From Candidatus Dadabacteria bacterium (GTDB lineage Bacteria > Desulfobacterota_D > UBA1144 > Nemesobacterales > Nemesobacteraceae), in assembly GCA_009837205.1 (NCBI GenBank), contig VXTZ01000008.1:1-51968 (forward strand): 51,968 nt of DNA, in the 5' to 3' direction. A program made the position numbers and the translations under genes. A model generated the notes under the pieces. It saw only the letters and a list, made by a program, of their open reading frames with translations, was not told where the DNA came from and searched no databases. Positions within the stretch are counted from its first letter, which is position 1. The number at the start of each line of letters is the position of its first letter. Positions 18,700 to 27,616 of this stretch are shown here, one piece after another.

Positions 18700-18721
18700 C
18701 CGGAGATATAGTCAAATCTGG
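18700..18721 (-). promoter_or_regulatory. Shared regulon promoter element, copy A (LolA-like gene)
   Basis: In gene orientation it reads CCAGATTTGACTATATC. The TATATC (18710-18705) is about 37 nt before the start codon and leaves about 30 nt of leader with a good ribosome site, so it fits a -10. The CCAGATTTGA block lies directly upstream. The same element occurs before the barrel, P450 and TPR genes. Ends CCGGA...TCTGG give partial dyad symmetry. Confidence 0.6.
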
Positions 18722-18802
18722 TGTATTGGGGCATGGCCAGGCGAGGCACTGGTTCCTGATTTCACCTCGATTCCATTTTTGAATCTCACTCCAGATTATT
18801 AC

Positions 18803-19041
18803 TTAATCAGATTCGCTTAGTTTTCTCCAGTTATTTTTCGCGCACATCCCCAGCTTAAATATCACGTGCAGCAACCCTGAGAACTCAGGCATTTTTTGCC
18901 TTTCCCGATCCCGAGCCTTGTCGTCCCGAAGGCAGACTCAATCGGATTCGTTGTCCCCGCGCTTCTTCAATGTTTGTCGGGGAAGTCATAGAATGCCTTC
19001 AGTCCATTCCTGTCTTTCTCAAGACACCGTGTTGCGTTCGG
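18803..19041 (-). pseudogene. IS256-family transposase remnant (C-terminal part)
   Basis: The minus strand encodes EKDRNGLKAFYDFPDKH, a stop codon where Trp is expected, then TTNPIESAFGTTRLG, the hallmark C-terminal region of IS256-family (mutator-type) transposases. After a frame change the last part continues as FKLGMCAKNNWRKLSESD and stops at 18803. The catalytic DDE core is missing. It fills the gap between the barrel and the LolA-like gene and shows that a mobile element once landed inside this transport cluster. Confidence 0.75.
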
Positions 19042-19054
19042 ACCCTGATCCGAC

Positions 19055-20401
19055 TCAGAAACTGTAGGCCAGATTGATCTTTACGTAGCTGTCGCGCCGC
19101 ACATAGTATATGAAGTCCTCTTCGTCGATATCCAGGAAAGCTGAGGTCTCAATATGCAGCAACCAGTTGTCCGAAGAAAGGCGGCGCTTGAACTCGCCTG
19201 CGACGACGCGACTGCTTTTGTTTAGGGAGCCCAAAACGCTGAGGACAAATTCGGTGCTCTGCGGATCGTTCAATCCGAGACGCGCGGCAATGAACACGTC
19301 GTTCTCGAATGCATTGGTTGCCCAGCGGCCACGCCCATCGTAAGCCCATTCGGCAAACAGGACTAGGTCAGAGTTCGAACCCAATATGGAATAGAGCGTG
19401 TACTCGCTACCCAGGATAAAAGCTATGTAGTCCTCTTCCTCTAAAGTATTGAGGTGTTGAATGTACCTGCTGTTCCTTGCGCCGGCGCGGTAGATTCCTT
19501 CCAGCTTGAGCAGCAGGGAACCCCTTGTAAGCTGGGCATCCACACCGAATTGGCGAATCTTCTCGTAATGCGGAGCCAGAACCAGTCCAGAGTCGAGAAA
19601 TATCGGCAAAAGGGTGGGCTCTCGGTTCGTACCGTTGAACAGGCTGAGACCAATCTCGAGCGGTCCTAATGAGCCGCTGTACCGGCTGGCAAGATCAATA
19701 TGCCACTTTTTCGCGCCGGATTCGTATGAAATCATGTCCTGATCTACAATGAACTCATACCGCTGGCGACCACGCGAACCCGGATAGATGCGCGCACGGT
19801 GCCATGTCATCGCGAACAATTCCAGTGCTCCCCAGTCACCCGACCAGGTGAAATGAGCCATTGGCTGACCCATCTTTATCTTTTCGTTCGGGTGTTCAAT
19901 AACATCGGTCTGATTGATAATATCCACCAGGGAACGCAATTCCACGACGCCCCAAAACACCCGATCGATGCCCAGACGCAATTCCCATTCGCCGTCGCCA
20001 ATATCGCCGTACATCAGCAGATAGGCCTCACGGAAATCACCATACGTGCGGTCCGGGTCCCCGGCATCGTACCGCAAAAAGGGAGTTACCGTTATGCTTG
20101 TGCCTTCGTCGTTCTCAACATAGAACGTTGTCTCAAGCGCAAGGCCGCCCGCATACGAACGCTGGTCAGGATACGCAGCATCTTGGGGATACAGCCAAGC
20201 CTCCGTCGAGAGGCGCCCGGAGATATCAACCTCGTCGATTAAGCCGGCCGGGTACGCTACGGTCGGAAGCACCGAAACAAGCATCCCCAGCACCACCGCT
20301 AAAATCGCTGGGACGATTGAAGCCGGAGCGCTCTTGCCGCTCTCACCGGGTGCGGTGAACGGATTTTTGAGAATCCGGTGCTGGGTCTTTTCAAACAACA
20401 T
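19055..20401 (-). CDS. Outer-membrane beta-barrel protein, porin-like
   Basis: A 448-residue protein with a long N-terminal leader (hydrophobic core about residues 28-50, ending near TVAYPAG) and a body of alternating amphipathic strands rich in Tyr, Trp and Gly. It ends YVKINLAYSF with a C-terminal Phe, as in barrels inserted by BAM. It resembles the DUF1302-like or large-porin proteins that accompany MMPL pumps and LolA-like proteins, but I cannot place it in a named family with certainty. The shared promoter element copy B lies about 70 nt upstream. It probably forms the outer-membrane part of a lipid or steroid route with the LolA-like and RND proteins. Confidence 0.75.
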   Translation of the reverse strand: MLFEKTQHRILKNPFTAPGESGKSAPASIVPAILAVVLGMLVSVLPTVAYPAGLIDEVDISGRLSTEAWLYPQDAAYPDQRSYAGGLALETTFYVENDEGTSITVTPFLRYDAGDPDRTYGDFREAYLLMYGDIGDGEWELRLGIDRVFWGVVELRSLVDIINQTDVIEHPNEKIKMGQPMAHFTWSGDWGALELFAMTWHRARIYPGSRGRQRYEFIVDQDMISYESGAKKWHIDLASRYSGSLGPLEIGLSLFNGTNREPTLLPIFLDSGLVLAPHYEKIRQFGVDAQLTRGSLLLKLEGIYRAGARNSRYIQHLNTLEEEDYIAFILGSEYTLYSILGSNSDLVLFAEWAYDGRGRWATNAFENDVFIAARLGLNDPQSTEFVLSVLGSLNKSSRVVAGEFKRRLSSDNWLLHIETSAFLDIDEEDFIYYVRRDSYVKINLAYSF

Positions 20402-20471
20402 GATGGTAGTGCATAAGCCACATTTTATTTCAGAATATAGTAACCTAAATTTTCACGTTCCAAGCCTTGAA

Positions 20472-20493
20472 CCAGAATTATATTCAAATCTGG
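20472..20493 (-). promoter_or_regulatory. Shared regulon promoter element, copy B (barrel gene)
   Basis: In gene orientation it reads CCAGATTTGAATATAAT with a perfect TATAAT (20482-20477), 76 nt before the barrel ATG. The 22-mer begins CCAGA and ends TCTGG on the plus strand, so its ends form a dyad. It lies in the divergent gap between the barrel and the first sterol methyltransferase, so one regulator could control both. Confidence 0.6.
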
Positions 20494-20650
20494 TTTTGCT
20501 GAGGTTCTGAAAAAAGCGGGGCCGGTGACCCAAAGAATGTTTTTGACCCATTGACGGAGATTGGATAAGATAGTCTCCCAAAATTCAGAAGAAGAATCAG
20601 AAGGTGATAAGGAATCTTTCATATAGAAGATTCTACAGAGGGAAACACAA

Positions 20651-21652
20651 ATGGCAGATGACTCCGATAACCCAGTTTCAAGTGCAGCTCAGCCGGATGA
20701 TATTTTGGAAAGGCTGTCGAAGTACCGCAGAAGCCAGGGGATGAGCAAGGAAGAGTACGCCAACACGGTAACGGCGTTTTATAACCTCATTACCGACTTT
20801 TGCGAGCGTGGATGGGGACAGTCGATTCACTTCGCAGTGATGGAGCCGGGGATGTCTTTCGAGGAATCCATTGTCAACCATGAGTATTTTCTGGGCGAAG
20901 CCATTGGATTGAGACCGGGCATGAAGGTGCTGGATGTCGGGTGCGGAGTGGGCGGACCCCAACGCTCCATCGCAAGAAAGTTCGGCGCTTCGATCGTGGG
21001 CCTCAATATCAACAAATATCAGCTCGGGAAGTGCTCCGTGTACAACAGCGAGGCTGGACTGGACCATCTCTGCAGCGTCCTGCACGGCGATTTCCTGAAT
21101 ATACCGGCGGAAGACGGAAGCTTTGACGCGGCTTACCATATCGAGGCCTTGTGTCATGCGCCGGATAAAGCCGCGGCCTATGCTGAGATATTCCGTGTAT
21201 TGCGGCCCGGCGCGACTTTCGTCGGCTACGACGTGTGCACGACCCCGCTTTACGACGGCGGAAATCCTAAGCACCGGGAACTCAAGGAAATAAACGAGTA
21301 CGTCTCCGCTCTTCCTGAAATCGCTTCATTCACGGAGGTAGACGACAGCCTGCGGGCAGCCGGTTTCGAACTCATCGAGGCGCGTGACCGCGCTCTTGAC
21401 GCCGACCCCAAGACGCCGTGGTATCAACCGCTGGAAGGGGGCAGCCTGAATCTGAGAAGTTTCTTGAGAACGGCCTTTGCCCGCAAAATCGCCTCGACGG
21501 TTCTGCCAGTTCTGGAAGGCGTGCGCGCCGTACCCAAGGGGTCATCCGAGGCGCGGAAAATTATCAATGTCGTGGCCGACAGCCTCGTGGCCGCAGGACG
21601 TCTGGGAATTGTTACGCCCATGTACTACCACAAGGCTCGCAAACCGGGCTGA
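20651..21652 (+). CDS. Sterol C-24 methyltransferase (SMT/ERG6-like), copy 1
   Basis: SMTs transfer a methyl group from SAM to C-24 (or C-28) of the sterol side chain. SAM motif I is VLDVGCGVGGP (about 93-103), followed by IVGLNINKYQ; the LDVGCGVGGP + GLNxNxYQ pair is specific to the ERG6/SMT family. The aromatic sterol-binding region is represented by ERGWGQSIHF (about 52-61), and EALCHAPDK matches the SMT motif EAxCHAPD. The C-terminal half has PWYQPL, as in eukaryotic SMTs. 333 residues is near the usual 340-380. GAGGG lies upstream of the ATG. It diverges from the barrel gene and converges on the sterol reductase. Only about half the residues seem shared with copy 2, so the two probably do different alkylation steps. 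Confidence 0.92.
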   Translation: MADDSDNPVSSAAQPDDILERLSKYRRSQGMSKEEYANTVTAFYNLITDFCERGWGQSIHFAVMEPGMSFEESIVNHEYFLGEAIGLRPGMKVLDVGCGVGGPQRSIARKFGASIVGLNINKYQLGKCSVYNSEAGLDHLCSVLHGDFLNIPAEDGSFDAAYHIEALCHAPDKAAAYAEIFRVLRPGATFVGYDVCTTPLYDGGNPKHRELKEINEYVSALPEIASFTEVDDSLRAAGFELIEARDRALDADPKTPWYQPLEGGSLNLRSFLRTAFARKIASTVLPVLEGVRAVPKGSSEARKIINVVADSLVAAGRLGIVTPMYYHKARKPG

Positions 21653-21737
21653 TCCGTAGAGCAATCGGTACAACTCGAGCACGATACGTACAGACGGCGA
21701 CCGTAATCACCCCGAATGAACTCCGAAGAGAACTCTA

Positions 21738-22883
21738 TCAATAAATGCCAGGAAGAATCCGGTATTTGACCCGTGCCTGATATTCCGCCCACTTTTCGGC
21801 ACCGTATTTCTCGGCACAATACACATCGTCAAAACGTTGACGAAAGGTAAAAAACGTTACGACGAAGACAAAGTAGGTCCACGCCCAAGGATTGGTAAAG
21901 TAGCCGAATGCCAGGGCAATTGAAAGACCAAGGAAACCTTCGCCCAAGTAGTTGAAGTGGCGAGCGGCACCCCAGAAGCCACTGCACAGGATCTTGCGGT
22001 CTCCAGCCTGGATGTACTCAGGTTCGAAGATCCCGAGAAATTTGCGGTCGGGCCATCGCTTAAATGTATATTTCTGCATGTTGGCGCCGCGCGAGATGCC
22101 CCACCCGAACAGGAACAGCGCAGTCGTTCCGATTAGCCAGAAATATGTCCATCCCGACGAAAATCCGGGAGACGGATAAGCGGCCATGCCCCACAACGGG
22201 AGGATGAACAGCCACCCGTAGATCACGAGGCCTCCCCAGAACATTTTGAAGCCGATGCCCTCATGTATCAGATCGTAGGTATATAGCTGGACGCGCTCAA
22301 AGATAAAGTAATCCAGTATGTAGTATGTGTAGAATGCCGCATACAGGAAAACGCCCGGATTATAGTTCTCGCCAAAGATTTCGTAGTTGTACGCAGCCCC
22401 GGACAAGGCGTTGAGTGCCAGCATCGTCCCACCGACGACATAGAAATACATCTTTATATCGAAGCGCTCGTTAAAGAACGATATCTCCTGCGCCCGCCCG
22501 TCCCAAAGCGCCAGAAGCGGGTTCTTTATCTTGCCTTCCGGCTGGCTGAAGACCGCTATGATCGCAAAAATTGCGGTGAAGACTGTTCCGCCGACCACGG
22601 CATAGATCGAGGACCGGTAGAACCACTCACGCGGCATCCCGGTGAGCTCGAAAGCCCACACGATCAGCGCAACTGCAAACACCACGATACCGTTTAGCCG
22701 GTAATTACGGGGTTTACCGGTCTGCGGATTAATAACGTAGCCGGGAACCCGCTTTCCGGGCAGTATAAGCTGCGCCAGGAAAAACACGGCGAAAATCACC
22801 AGCGGGGTGAAAAACCCCGCAATCGCTTCCGTACGGGAAAGCTCGAAAAGGTGGCCAATACCAAGCCATTCAATCATAACCAA
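21738..22883 (-). CDS. ERG24/ERG4-family sterol reductase
   Basis: An integral membrane, NADPH-dependent sterol double-bond reductase (381 residues, several hydrophobic helices). The family signature is LCSGFWGAARHFNYLGE (about residues 290-306), matching the SGWWGxxRHxNYxGD pattern, and the protein ends in VKYRILPGIY, the conserved ERG4/ERG24 tail. Family members reduce the delta-14, delta-7 or delta-24(28) bond. Beside an SMT, delta-24(28) reduction is attractive; beside a P450, delta-14 reduction after C-14 demethylation is equally plausible. AAGGAGG precedes the ATG. The family is secure, the bond position is not. Confidence 0.92.
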   Translation of the reverse strand: MVMIEWLGIGHLFELSRTEAIAGFFTPLVIFAVFFLAQLILPGKRVPGYVINPQTGKPRNYRLNGIVVFAVALIVWAFELTGMPREWFYRSSIYAVVGGTVFTAIFAIIAVFSQPEGKIKNPLLALWDGRAQEISFFNERFDIKMYFYVVGGTMLALNALSGAAYNYEIFGENYNPGVFLYAAFYTYYILDYFIFERVQLYTYDLIHEGIGFKMFWGGLVIYGWLFILPLWGMAAYPSPGFSSGWTYFWLIGTTALFLFGWGISRGANMQKYTFKRWPDRKFLGIFEPEYIQAGDRKILCSGFWGAARHFNYLGEGFLGLSIALAFGYFTNPWAWTYFVFVVTFFTFRQRFDDVYCAEKYGAEKWAEYQARVKYRILPGIY

Positions 22884-23064
22884 ATCCTCCTTCCTTCAGT
22901 AACGTGGTCACTTATGGATATGGACACAGAGAAGATCAGTAACGCACAACACTGGAATTTTAATAATATTCGTAGCATATAGATTATATATCATGTTATA
23001 TAGAAGGGTAGTGCTTGGAATTTTTCGCAAATTCAAGTCTTCGGCATTTCTTGTTCAACACATG

Positions 23065-23086
23065 CCAGATTTGACTATATCCCAGT
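23065..23086 (+). promoter_or_regulatory. Shared regulon promoter element, copy D (P450 gene)
   Basis: It reads CCAGATTTGACTATATC on the plus strand, the same 5'-3' sense relative to its gene as copies A-C. TATATC (23076-23081) lies 103 nt before the P450 ATG. The first 17 bases equal those of copy A. Confidence 0.6.
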
Positions 23087-23183
23087 TGGACTATACAGTT
23101 GTTAGTATCACGAACTATGATTGTAGGCTTTACAACTTCTCTGTAATCATTACCGCGCCACAGATTGAAGGAGGCGCCGGCTG

Positions 23184-25202
23184 ATGAATGATCCTATTGA
23201 GAGCCAGCCACTGAGCTTGCTCGACGAGTTCATACTGATGCTCCTCGATGAGGAGAGTGGCTACTTTTACCAAATAGCCGCCCACAAAATGAACTGCGCT
23301 ATTATCGGTGCGGCACTTGCGGAACTCTCTCTGCTTTCCCGTATCGACACGGACGCCGAGTCTCTTCTCCTTCTGGACCCAACGGAAACGGGCAACCCAA
23401 GCTTGGACCTAATTCTTAAGGAAATCGTCGATGAGCCAGTTCAGCACAACGCCCAATTCTGGATTGAGAAGCTCATCCACCATGCGGAAACGATCACTGA
23501 TTTGACTTTAGATAATCTGCTTAATCTGGGAATTCTGGAACATCACCAGGGTGATTTCTGGACAGTGGCAGCTGGCAAACTATACGCGGATGCAAGCGGC
23601 GACGATGAAGATGCAAGTTTAAGTCAGTTCATCAGAACCAGAATCGGCAAAGACATCTTTTCAGACGACATTCCACATCCGCGAGATATTATCATCATCT
23701 GCCTGATCGAAACATGCGATATTTTTCCCCTCATGTTTAAACTCGACAAAAAGACGGAAGAACGGATCGAGCTTATCTGCAGAATGGACCTCATCGGCCG
23801 TTCAATAGCGGACGCGGTCGCAGAAAACATCAATAATCCGCTGCTTACAGCTTCTCATCATGGCAAAAAAATCCCGCGCGTCTCACTTCATCGGATAATG
23901 TTCAACCCATATACTCGTACTGGAAACCTTCCAGCACTTTTTGCAGATTTGACAAAGCAGTACGGTCCAGTCTTTGAGGTCTCCCTTCCTTTCTCAAAGC
24001 CAAATATTTTTATTTCCGGACCAGAAGTAAACTACTGGGTACGGCGACACGGACGGAAGTACCTGACATCCAAGAACCTCTTTGGCGAATTTGAGAAAGT
24101 GTATGGGGCGGTAGGCATATTACCTGCCCTGGATGGCGCAGATCATTTCCGGTACCGGAAAACCATGACTCCAGCATACTCCCGCGGGAGACTGGAAGAG
24201 CAGCTGGATCTGGCCTACAGCAAGGCTCGGGAATTTATGGCAGATTGGAAAGTGGGCGAAAGCTATCCTGCAAGGGATCTGTGCCGAAAAATGATTAACG
24301 CTCAGACGTCACCTTTAATGATGAACATTGATACGCAGGATATCATGGATGATATAATTGCCTACAAGGAGCGGGCGCTCAGCACCCATCTCTTAAACAT
24401 TCTGCCAAAATTCATGTTGAAAACACCGGGAATGAAACGCAAGGCCAAGGCAATAGGCACTTTGATGGAGCGGGTGCAAAATGTCCATACAGCGGCCCAA
24501 CGGGCCGGTTGTCCGCGAAACTTTGTAGATGATCTGCTAAGCCTCAATGCGAACTACCCGCTATTGATGCCCGAATCGAATCTGAGTTTCGCTCTATCAG
24601 CAGTGGTGCTTGCCAGCATGTACCTGGGTGACGGCTTTAACTTCGCCCTTTATGCCATGGCGTCACACCCTGAGCTTTACGAAAAAATTAGAAGTGAGGC
24701 CGACGCACTGTTTTCAAATGGTGATCCAACTGGCAAAGACTTAACTCCTGCCAATATGGAGATCACCGATCGCTTCATCAATGAATGCCTTCGTGTGTAC
24801 CCGATTGTTCCAATGTCCATGCGTGGCGTTGTGAATACGTTCACGATTGATGGCTACGAAATACCGCAGGGGGCCAGAATAAACATTGCACAAACCGCCC
24901 CGCACTATATGGAAGATTGCTTTCCGGATCCCTTTTCATTTGACATCGACCGCTACCTGCCGCCCCGCAATGAGCATAGAAACCCCGGATACGCCCCATA
25001 CGGACTGGGCCCGCACACGTGCCTCGGCGCCCGATGGATGACACTTCATATGGCTGTTAACCTGCTGATCATATCGCATTACTTTACTCTTCGGGTACAC
25101 CCCGAAAACTATAAACTTGGAATCACCGCGTTTCCATCAATGAAGCCGGACAACAAGCTTAAATTTCATATCGCCGAGCAGAAGCACGAACTGCCCACCT
25201 GA
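23184..25202 (+). CDS. GPP34 (GOLPH3-like) domain fused to cytochrome P450
   Basis: A 672-residue two-domain protein. Residues about 10-215 (SLLDEFILMLLDEESG, GAALAELSLLSRID, LLLLDPTETG) match the GPP34/GOLPH3 fold, which in eukaryotes binds PI4P at Golgi membranes and in bacteria has no settled role. Residues about 225-665 are a P450: ExxR is Glu534-Arg537 (ECLR) and the heme loop is YGLGPHTCLG with Cys613. The I-helix (about 468-492) reads LASMYLGDGFNFAL, so the usual acid/alcohol pair (AGxDT) is not present. Other parts (FRYRKTMTPAYS) are normal. AAGGAGG lies 9 nt before the ATG. A sterol substrate, such as a C-14 methyl or side-chain carbon, is inferred from neighbours. No ferredoxin is adjacent. 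Confidence 0.88.
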   Translation: MNDPIESQPLSLLDEFILMLLDEESGYFYQIAAHKMNCAIIGAALAELSLLSRIDTDAESLLLLDPTETGNPSLDLILKEIVDEPVQHNAQFWIEKLIHHAETITDLTLDNLLNLGILEHHQGDFWTVAAGKLYADASGDDEDASLSQFIRTRIGKDIFSDDIPHPRDIIIICLIETCDIFPLMFKLDKKTEERIELICRMDLIGRSIADAVAENINNPLLTASHHGKKIPRVSLHRIMFNPYTRTGNLPALFADLTKQYGPVFEVSLPFSKPNIFISGPEVNYWVRRHGRKYLTSKNLFGEFEKVYGAVGILPALDGADHFRYRKTMTPAYSRGRLEEQLDLAYSKAREFMADWKVGESYPARDLCRKMINAQTSPLMMNIDTQDIMDDIIAYKERALSTHLLNILPKFMLKTPGMKRKAKAIGTLMERVQNVHTAAQRAGCPRNFVDDLLSLNANYPLLMPESNLSFALSAVVLASMYLGDGFNFALYAMASHPELYEKIRSEADALFSNGDPTGKDLTPANMEITDRFINECLRVYPIVPMSMRGVVNTFTIDGYEIPQGARINIAQTAPHYMEDCFPDPFSFDIDRYLPPRNEHRNPGYAPYGLGPHTCLGARWMTLHMAVNLLIISHYFTLRVHPENYKLGITAFPSMKPDNKLKFHIAEQKHELPT

Positions 25203-25292
25203 TGTGCCATAATCCCTGAATACGTTGACGCAGCGGGGGTCGAATTTCAGCTTTCTAGGGCTTCCTCCTAATGTCTGTTCACCCTTGTTTTA

Positions 25293-25317
25293 CACCCGGC
25301 TGACCGGGTGCTATAAT
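25293..25317 (+). promoter_or_regulatory. Hairpin next to a TATAAT box between P450 and FAD genes
   Basis: A perfect 7-bp inverted repeat (CACCCGG, loop CTGA, CCGGGTG; 25293-25310) is followed at once by CTATAAT (TATAAT at 25312-25317). The hairpin could end the P450 transcript or act as an operator over a promoter for the next gene. There is no U-run, and the candidate TTGTTT at 25285 is 21 nt from the TATAAT, so the promoter is weak on paper. Confidence 0.35.
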
Positions 25318-25377
25318 GGGCAAGCACATTAAGAGGCCATGGTATCGGTTATGAATGAAACGGAGGACACTGGAAAA

Positions 25378-26733
25378 ATGAGAAAGGTTGCAATTATCGG
25401 TGGTGGAGTATCCGGGCTGGGGGTGGCTTGGGCCCTGGACCGACACCCTGATCTGTTCGAGTTCCGAATCTTTGAAGCCCAGTCTCAGCTTGGCGGCAAT
25501 GCCATAACAGCTGACATGCCTCAAGAAGATGGGACCTCGATCCCGTTCGATATTTCCGTCACCGCGTGCATTCCATCGGCATACCACCATATGGTGCTGT
25601 TCCTGGAGCAGCACGGCATTGATCTGTTAGACACAAAATTCAACTACAGCGTTAAGTACCGTGGCGAAATCTATGCACACGATTTCGACTCAGACATCAG
25701 GAGCCAGCTGCAACCGGAAATTGCCAAGTTCCAGAAACTCCTGAAGCGTCTCAAATGGTTCGGTCGACTTAACCACTCCAGATCCCGATTGCTCAATGCT
25801 CTCAATCCATTCAACTACATCAGCATGGGTGCGGTTCTTAACTGGGGCAGGTTCTCCGGAGACTTCAGGTACAAGGTTCTGAAGCCGATGTTCGTCAATT
25901 TTCTGATGGCAACAAACGTGTTCGACATGCCCGCGTCCCTGTTTGCCCGGTATCTGGAGTTCTTTGATATAGAAACCTCAACACCAATGCAAACATGGGA
26001 GATGGGCACACGGCGCATATACGAGGAAATGTCAGCCGGATTTCGGGACAAGATATACCTGAACAGGCCCGTGAAGAAAGTGTATCGGCGTGCATCCGGT
26101 GTGGTCATTGAAGATGAAAATGGAACCACGGAGACATTTGACGATGTGGTCTTTGCGTGCAACGCGAACCAGACATTGATGATTCTGGACAATCCGACCT
26201 TACTGGAGAGTTTTCTTCTTTCTTCGATTCGTTACGAGAGCGAATTGCACAACCATACGATTGTCCATTCGGATGCCTCAGTTCTCCCGGACAACGCTGT
26301 CAAGCCCCTCGAAACCCGGAGCAACCACATTGAACAGTACGGTGTGAGACCCGATAACTATGAAATTACCTACATCATGCACAACCAACAACCCTGGGCA
26401 AATAAATCGGACAAGCCATGCCTGGTGACCTACAACCCGATCAGTCGTATCAACGAAGAAAAAATCGTAAAGAAATGGTGGTTTCAGCATATCGTACACG
26501 ATGTGTTTCACGTAGCTTTTCTGGTTAATCTGTTTGGTTTCGTTCAGGGCAGGAAAAGAACCTGGCACTGTGGTGCTCATACTCTGATCAACAGTCAAGA
26601 GACATGTTTTGTTTCCGGCCTCGTTACGGCAAGACAACTTGGAGCAGACTATCCGTTTCAGGATTCCGAAGCGAGGAAGTGGTTTAACTTCTACGGACGT
26701 ATGATGTACGGATGGCGCCTCAGAAAGGCGTAA
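25378..26733 (+). CDS. FAD-dependent amine-oxidase-like oxidoreductase
   Basis: A flavoprotein of about 451 residues. VAIIGGGVSGLGVAWAL is the N-terminal FAD-binding Rossmann loop, followed by EAQSQLGGNA, the second FAD-contact motif of the amine oxidase/desaturase family. DDVVFACNANQTL and the C-terminal GAHTLINSQETCFVSG complete the pattern of NAD(P)/FAD proteins often seen near lipid-modifying enzymes. I favour the ATG at 25378, which starts right at the Rossmann strand and has GGAGG 11 nt upstream; starts at 25339 or 25351 are possible. It follows the P450 by 175 nt in the same direction. Substrate unknown; a steroid dehydrogenase or isomerase role is inference. Confidence 0.85.
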   Translation: MRKVAIIGGGVSGLGVAWALDRHPDLFEFRIFEAQSQLGGNAITADMPQEDGTSIPFDISVTACIPSAYHHMVLFLEQHGIDLLDTKFNYSVKYRGEIYAHDFDSDIRSQLQPEIAKFQKLLKRLKWFGRLNHSRSRLLNALNPFNYISMGAVLNWGRFSGDFRYKVLKPMFVNFLMATNVFDMPASLFARYLEFFDIETSTPMQTWEMGTRRIYEEMSAGFRDKIYLNRPVKKVYRRASGVVIEDENGTTETFDDVVFACNANQTLMILDNPTLLESFLLSSIRYESELHNHTIVHSDASVLPDNAVKPLETRSNHIEQYGVRPDNYEITYIMHNQQPWANKSDKPCLVTYNPISRINEEKIVKKWWFQHIVHDVFHVAFLVNLFGFVQGRKRTWHCGAHTLINSQETCFVSGLVTARQLGADYPFQDSEARKWFNFYGRMMYGWRLRKA

Positions 26734-26751
26734 AACAGCCCCGGCAAGTCG

Positions 26752-27543
26752 TCAGTAGTCGTCATCGTCATCGTCGGATTCATTGAGGTTATCGAGGGCC
26801 TCGACCGCTTCGATGTGCAGTATCCGTTCGTAAGCGTCCTTCGCCGGTAACCCGATGGAGCGCATCAGCAGATTCCGCGCCTTCTCCTGGTATTTAAAAT
26901 CTTCCAGCGCTATTAAGCCGAGTGCGTACTGCAGAGACACAGCTTTTGCATTGGGAGCCAGGGCAAGAGCCCTTTCGAAGGAAGCAATGGCATCCTTTTT
27001 CCGCGCACCGTAGACGGTGCGGGCCATGAACGAACCCATTGCGCCAACCAATTCCGAATGCCACCGCCCCAGGCTGAGATGTGCCGCCACCAATTTGGGA
27101 TTAATTCGAAGCGCGGTTTCCGTGGATTCGCGTATTTTTTCCGCCTCTCCCGCTGCTTCGAATATGCCTACAGTCTCCGCACGCCGTCCGATAGCACGCG
27201 CCAGCTGCAGATGGGCATCCGCATTATTGGGATTGGAGATAACCGCCTTCCTTGCCAGCGTTACGGCGCGCTCAAGCAACTCTTTCTTCTCGCCTTCTTT
27301 GGCAATGTAGTTGGCGTGGACTGACAGCGACTCTGCAGAGAGCGCGAACCCCTGTGAAGTCCCGAGGCTTTCACTGATCCGGGCTGCCTCGGCGAATCGC
27401 CCCTGTGTATAGGCCGCCTTTGCCTCGTCAATGGTTTTTGCGTGGGCGACACCGATTGGCGGCAGGACGTATACAAAAGCCAAGCAGCAGAAAAAAAACA
27501 GGCATACAGTATTAACCGGATAGTGTTTATTGCAACTGTTCAT
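26752..27543 (-). CDS. Secreted TPR-repeat protein with acidic tail
   Basis: 263 residues. The signal peptide has a strong hydrophobic core (CLFFFCCLAFVYVLPPIG) and a likely cleavage after AHA. The body is helical with tetratricopeptide-like repeats: AYTQGRFAEAARI, NPNNADAHLQLARAIG, INPKLVAAHLSLGRWH and FERALALAPNAKAVSLQYALG. It ends in a run of aspartates and Tyr. It should be periplasmic. It carries copy C of the shared promoter element and converges on the FAD gene. In the Methylococcus sterol-transport system the RND pump BstA works with periplasmic and outer-membrane-associated helper proteins, so a helper role here is reasonable but unproven. Confidence 0.75.
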   Translation of the reverse strand: MNSCNKHYPVNTVCLFFFCCLAFVYVLPPIGVAHAKTIDEAKAAYTQGRFAEAARISESLGTSQGFALSAESLSVHANYIAKEGEKKELLERAVTLARKAVISNPNNADAHLQLARAIGRRAETVGIFEAAGEAEKIRESTETALRINPKLVAAHLSLGRWHSELVGAMGSFMARTVYGARKKDAIASFERALALAPNAKAVSLQYALGLIALEDFKYQEKARNLLMRSIGLPAKDAYERILHIEAVEALDNLNESDDDDDDY

Positions 27544-27616
27544 TTTAACGGCTCCAGAGTAATTGGGGTCTGCCAGAAAACCGAACGTTCGTACACATTA
27601 TGTAGCGTACCAACCA

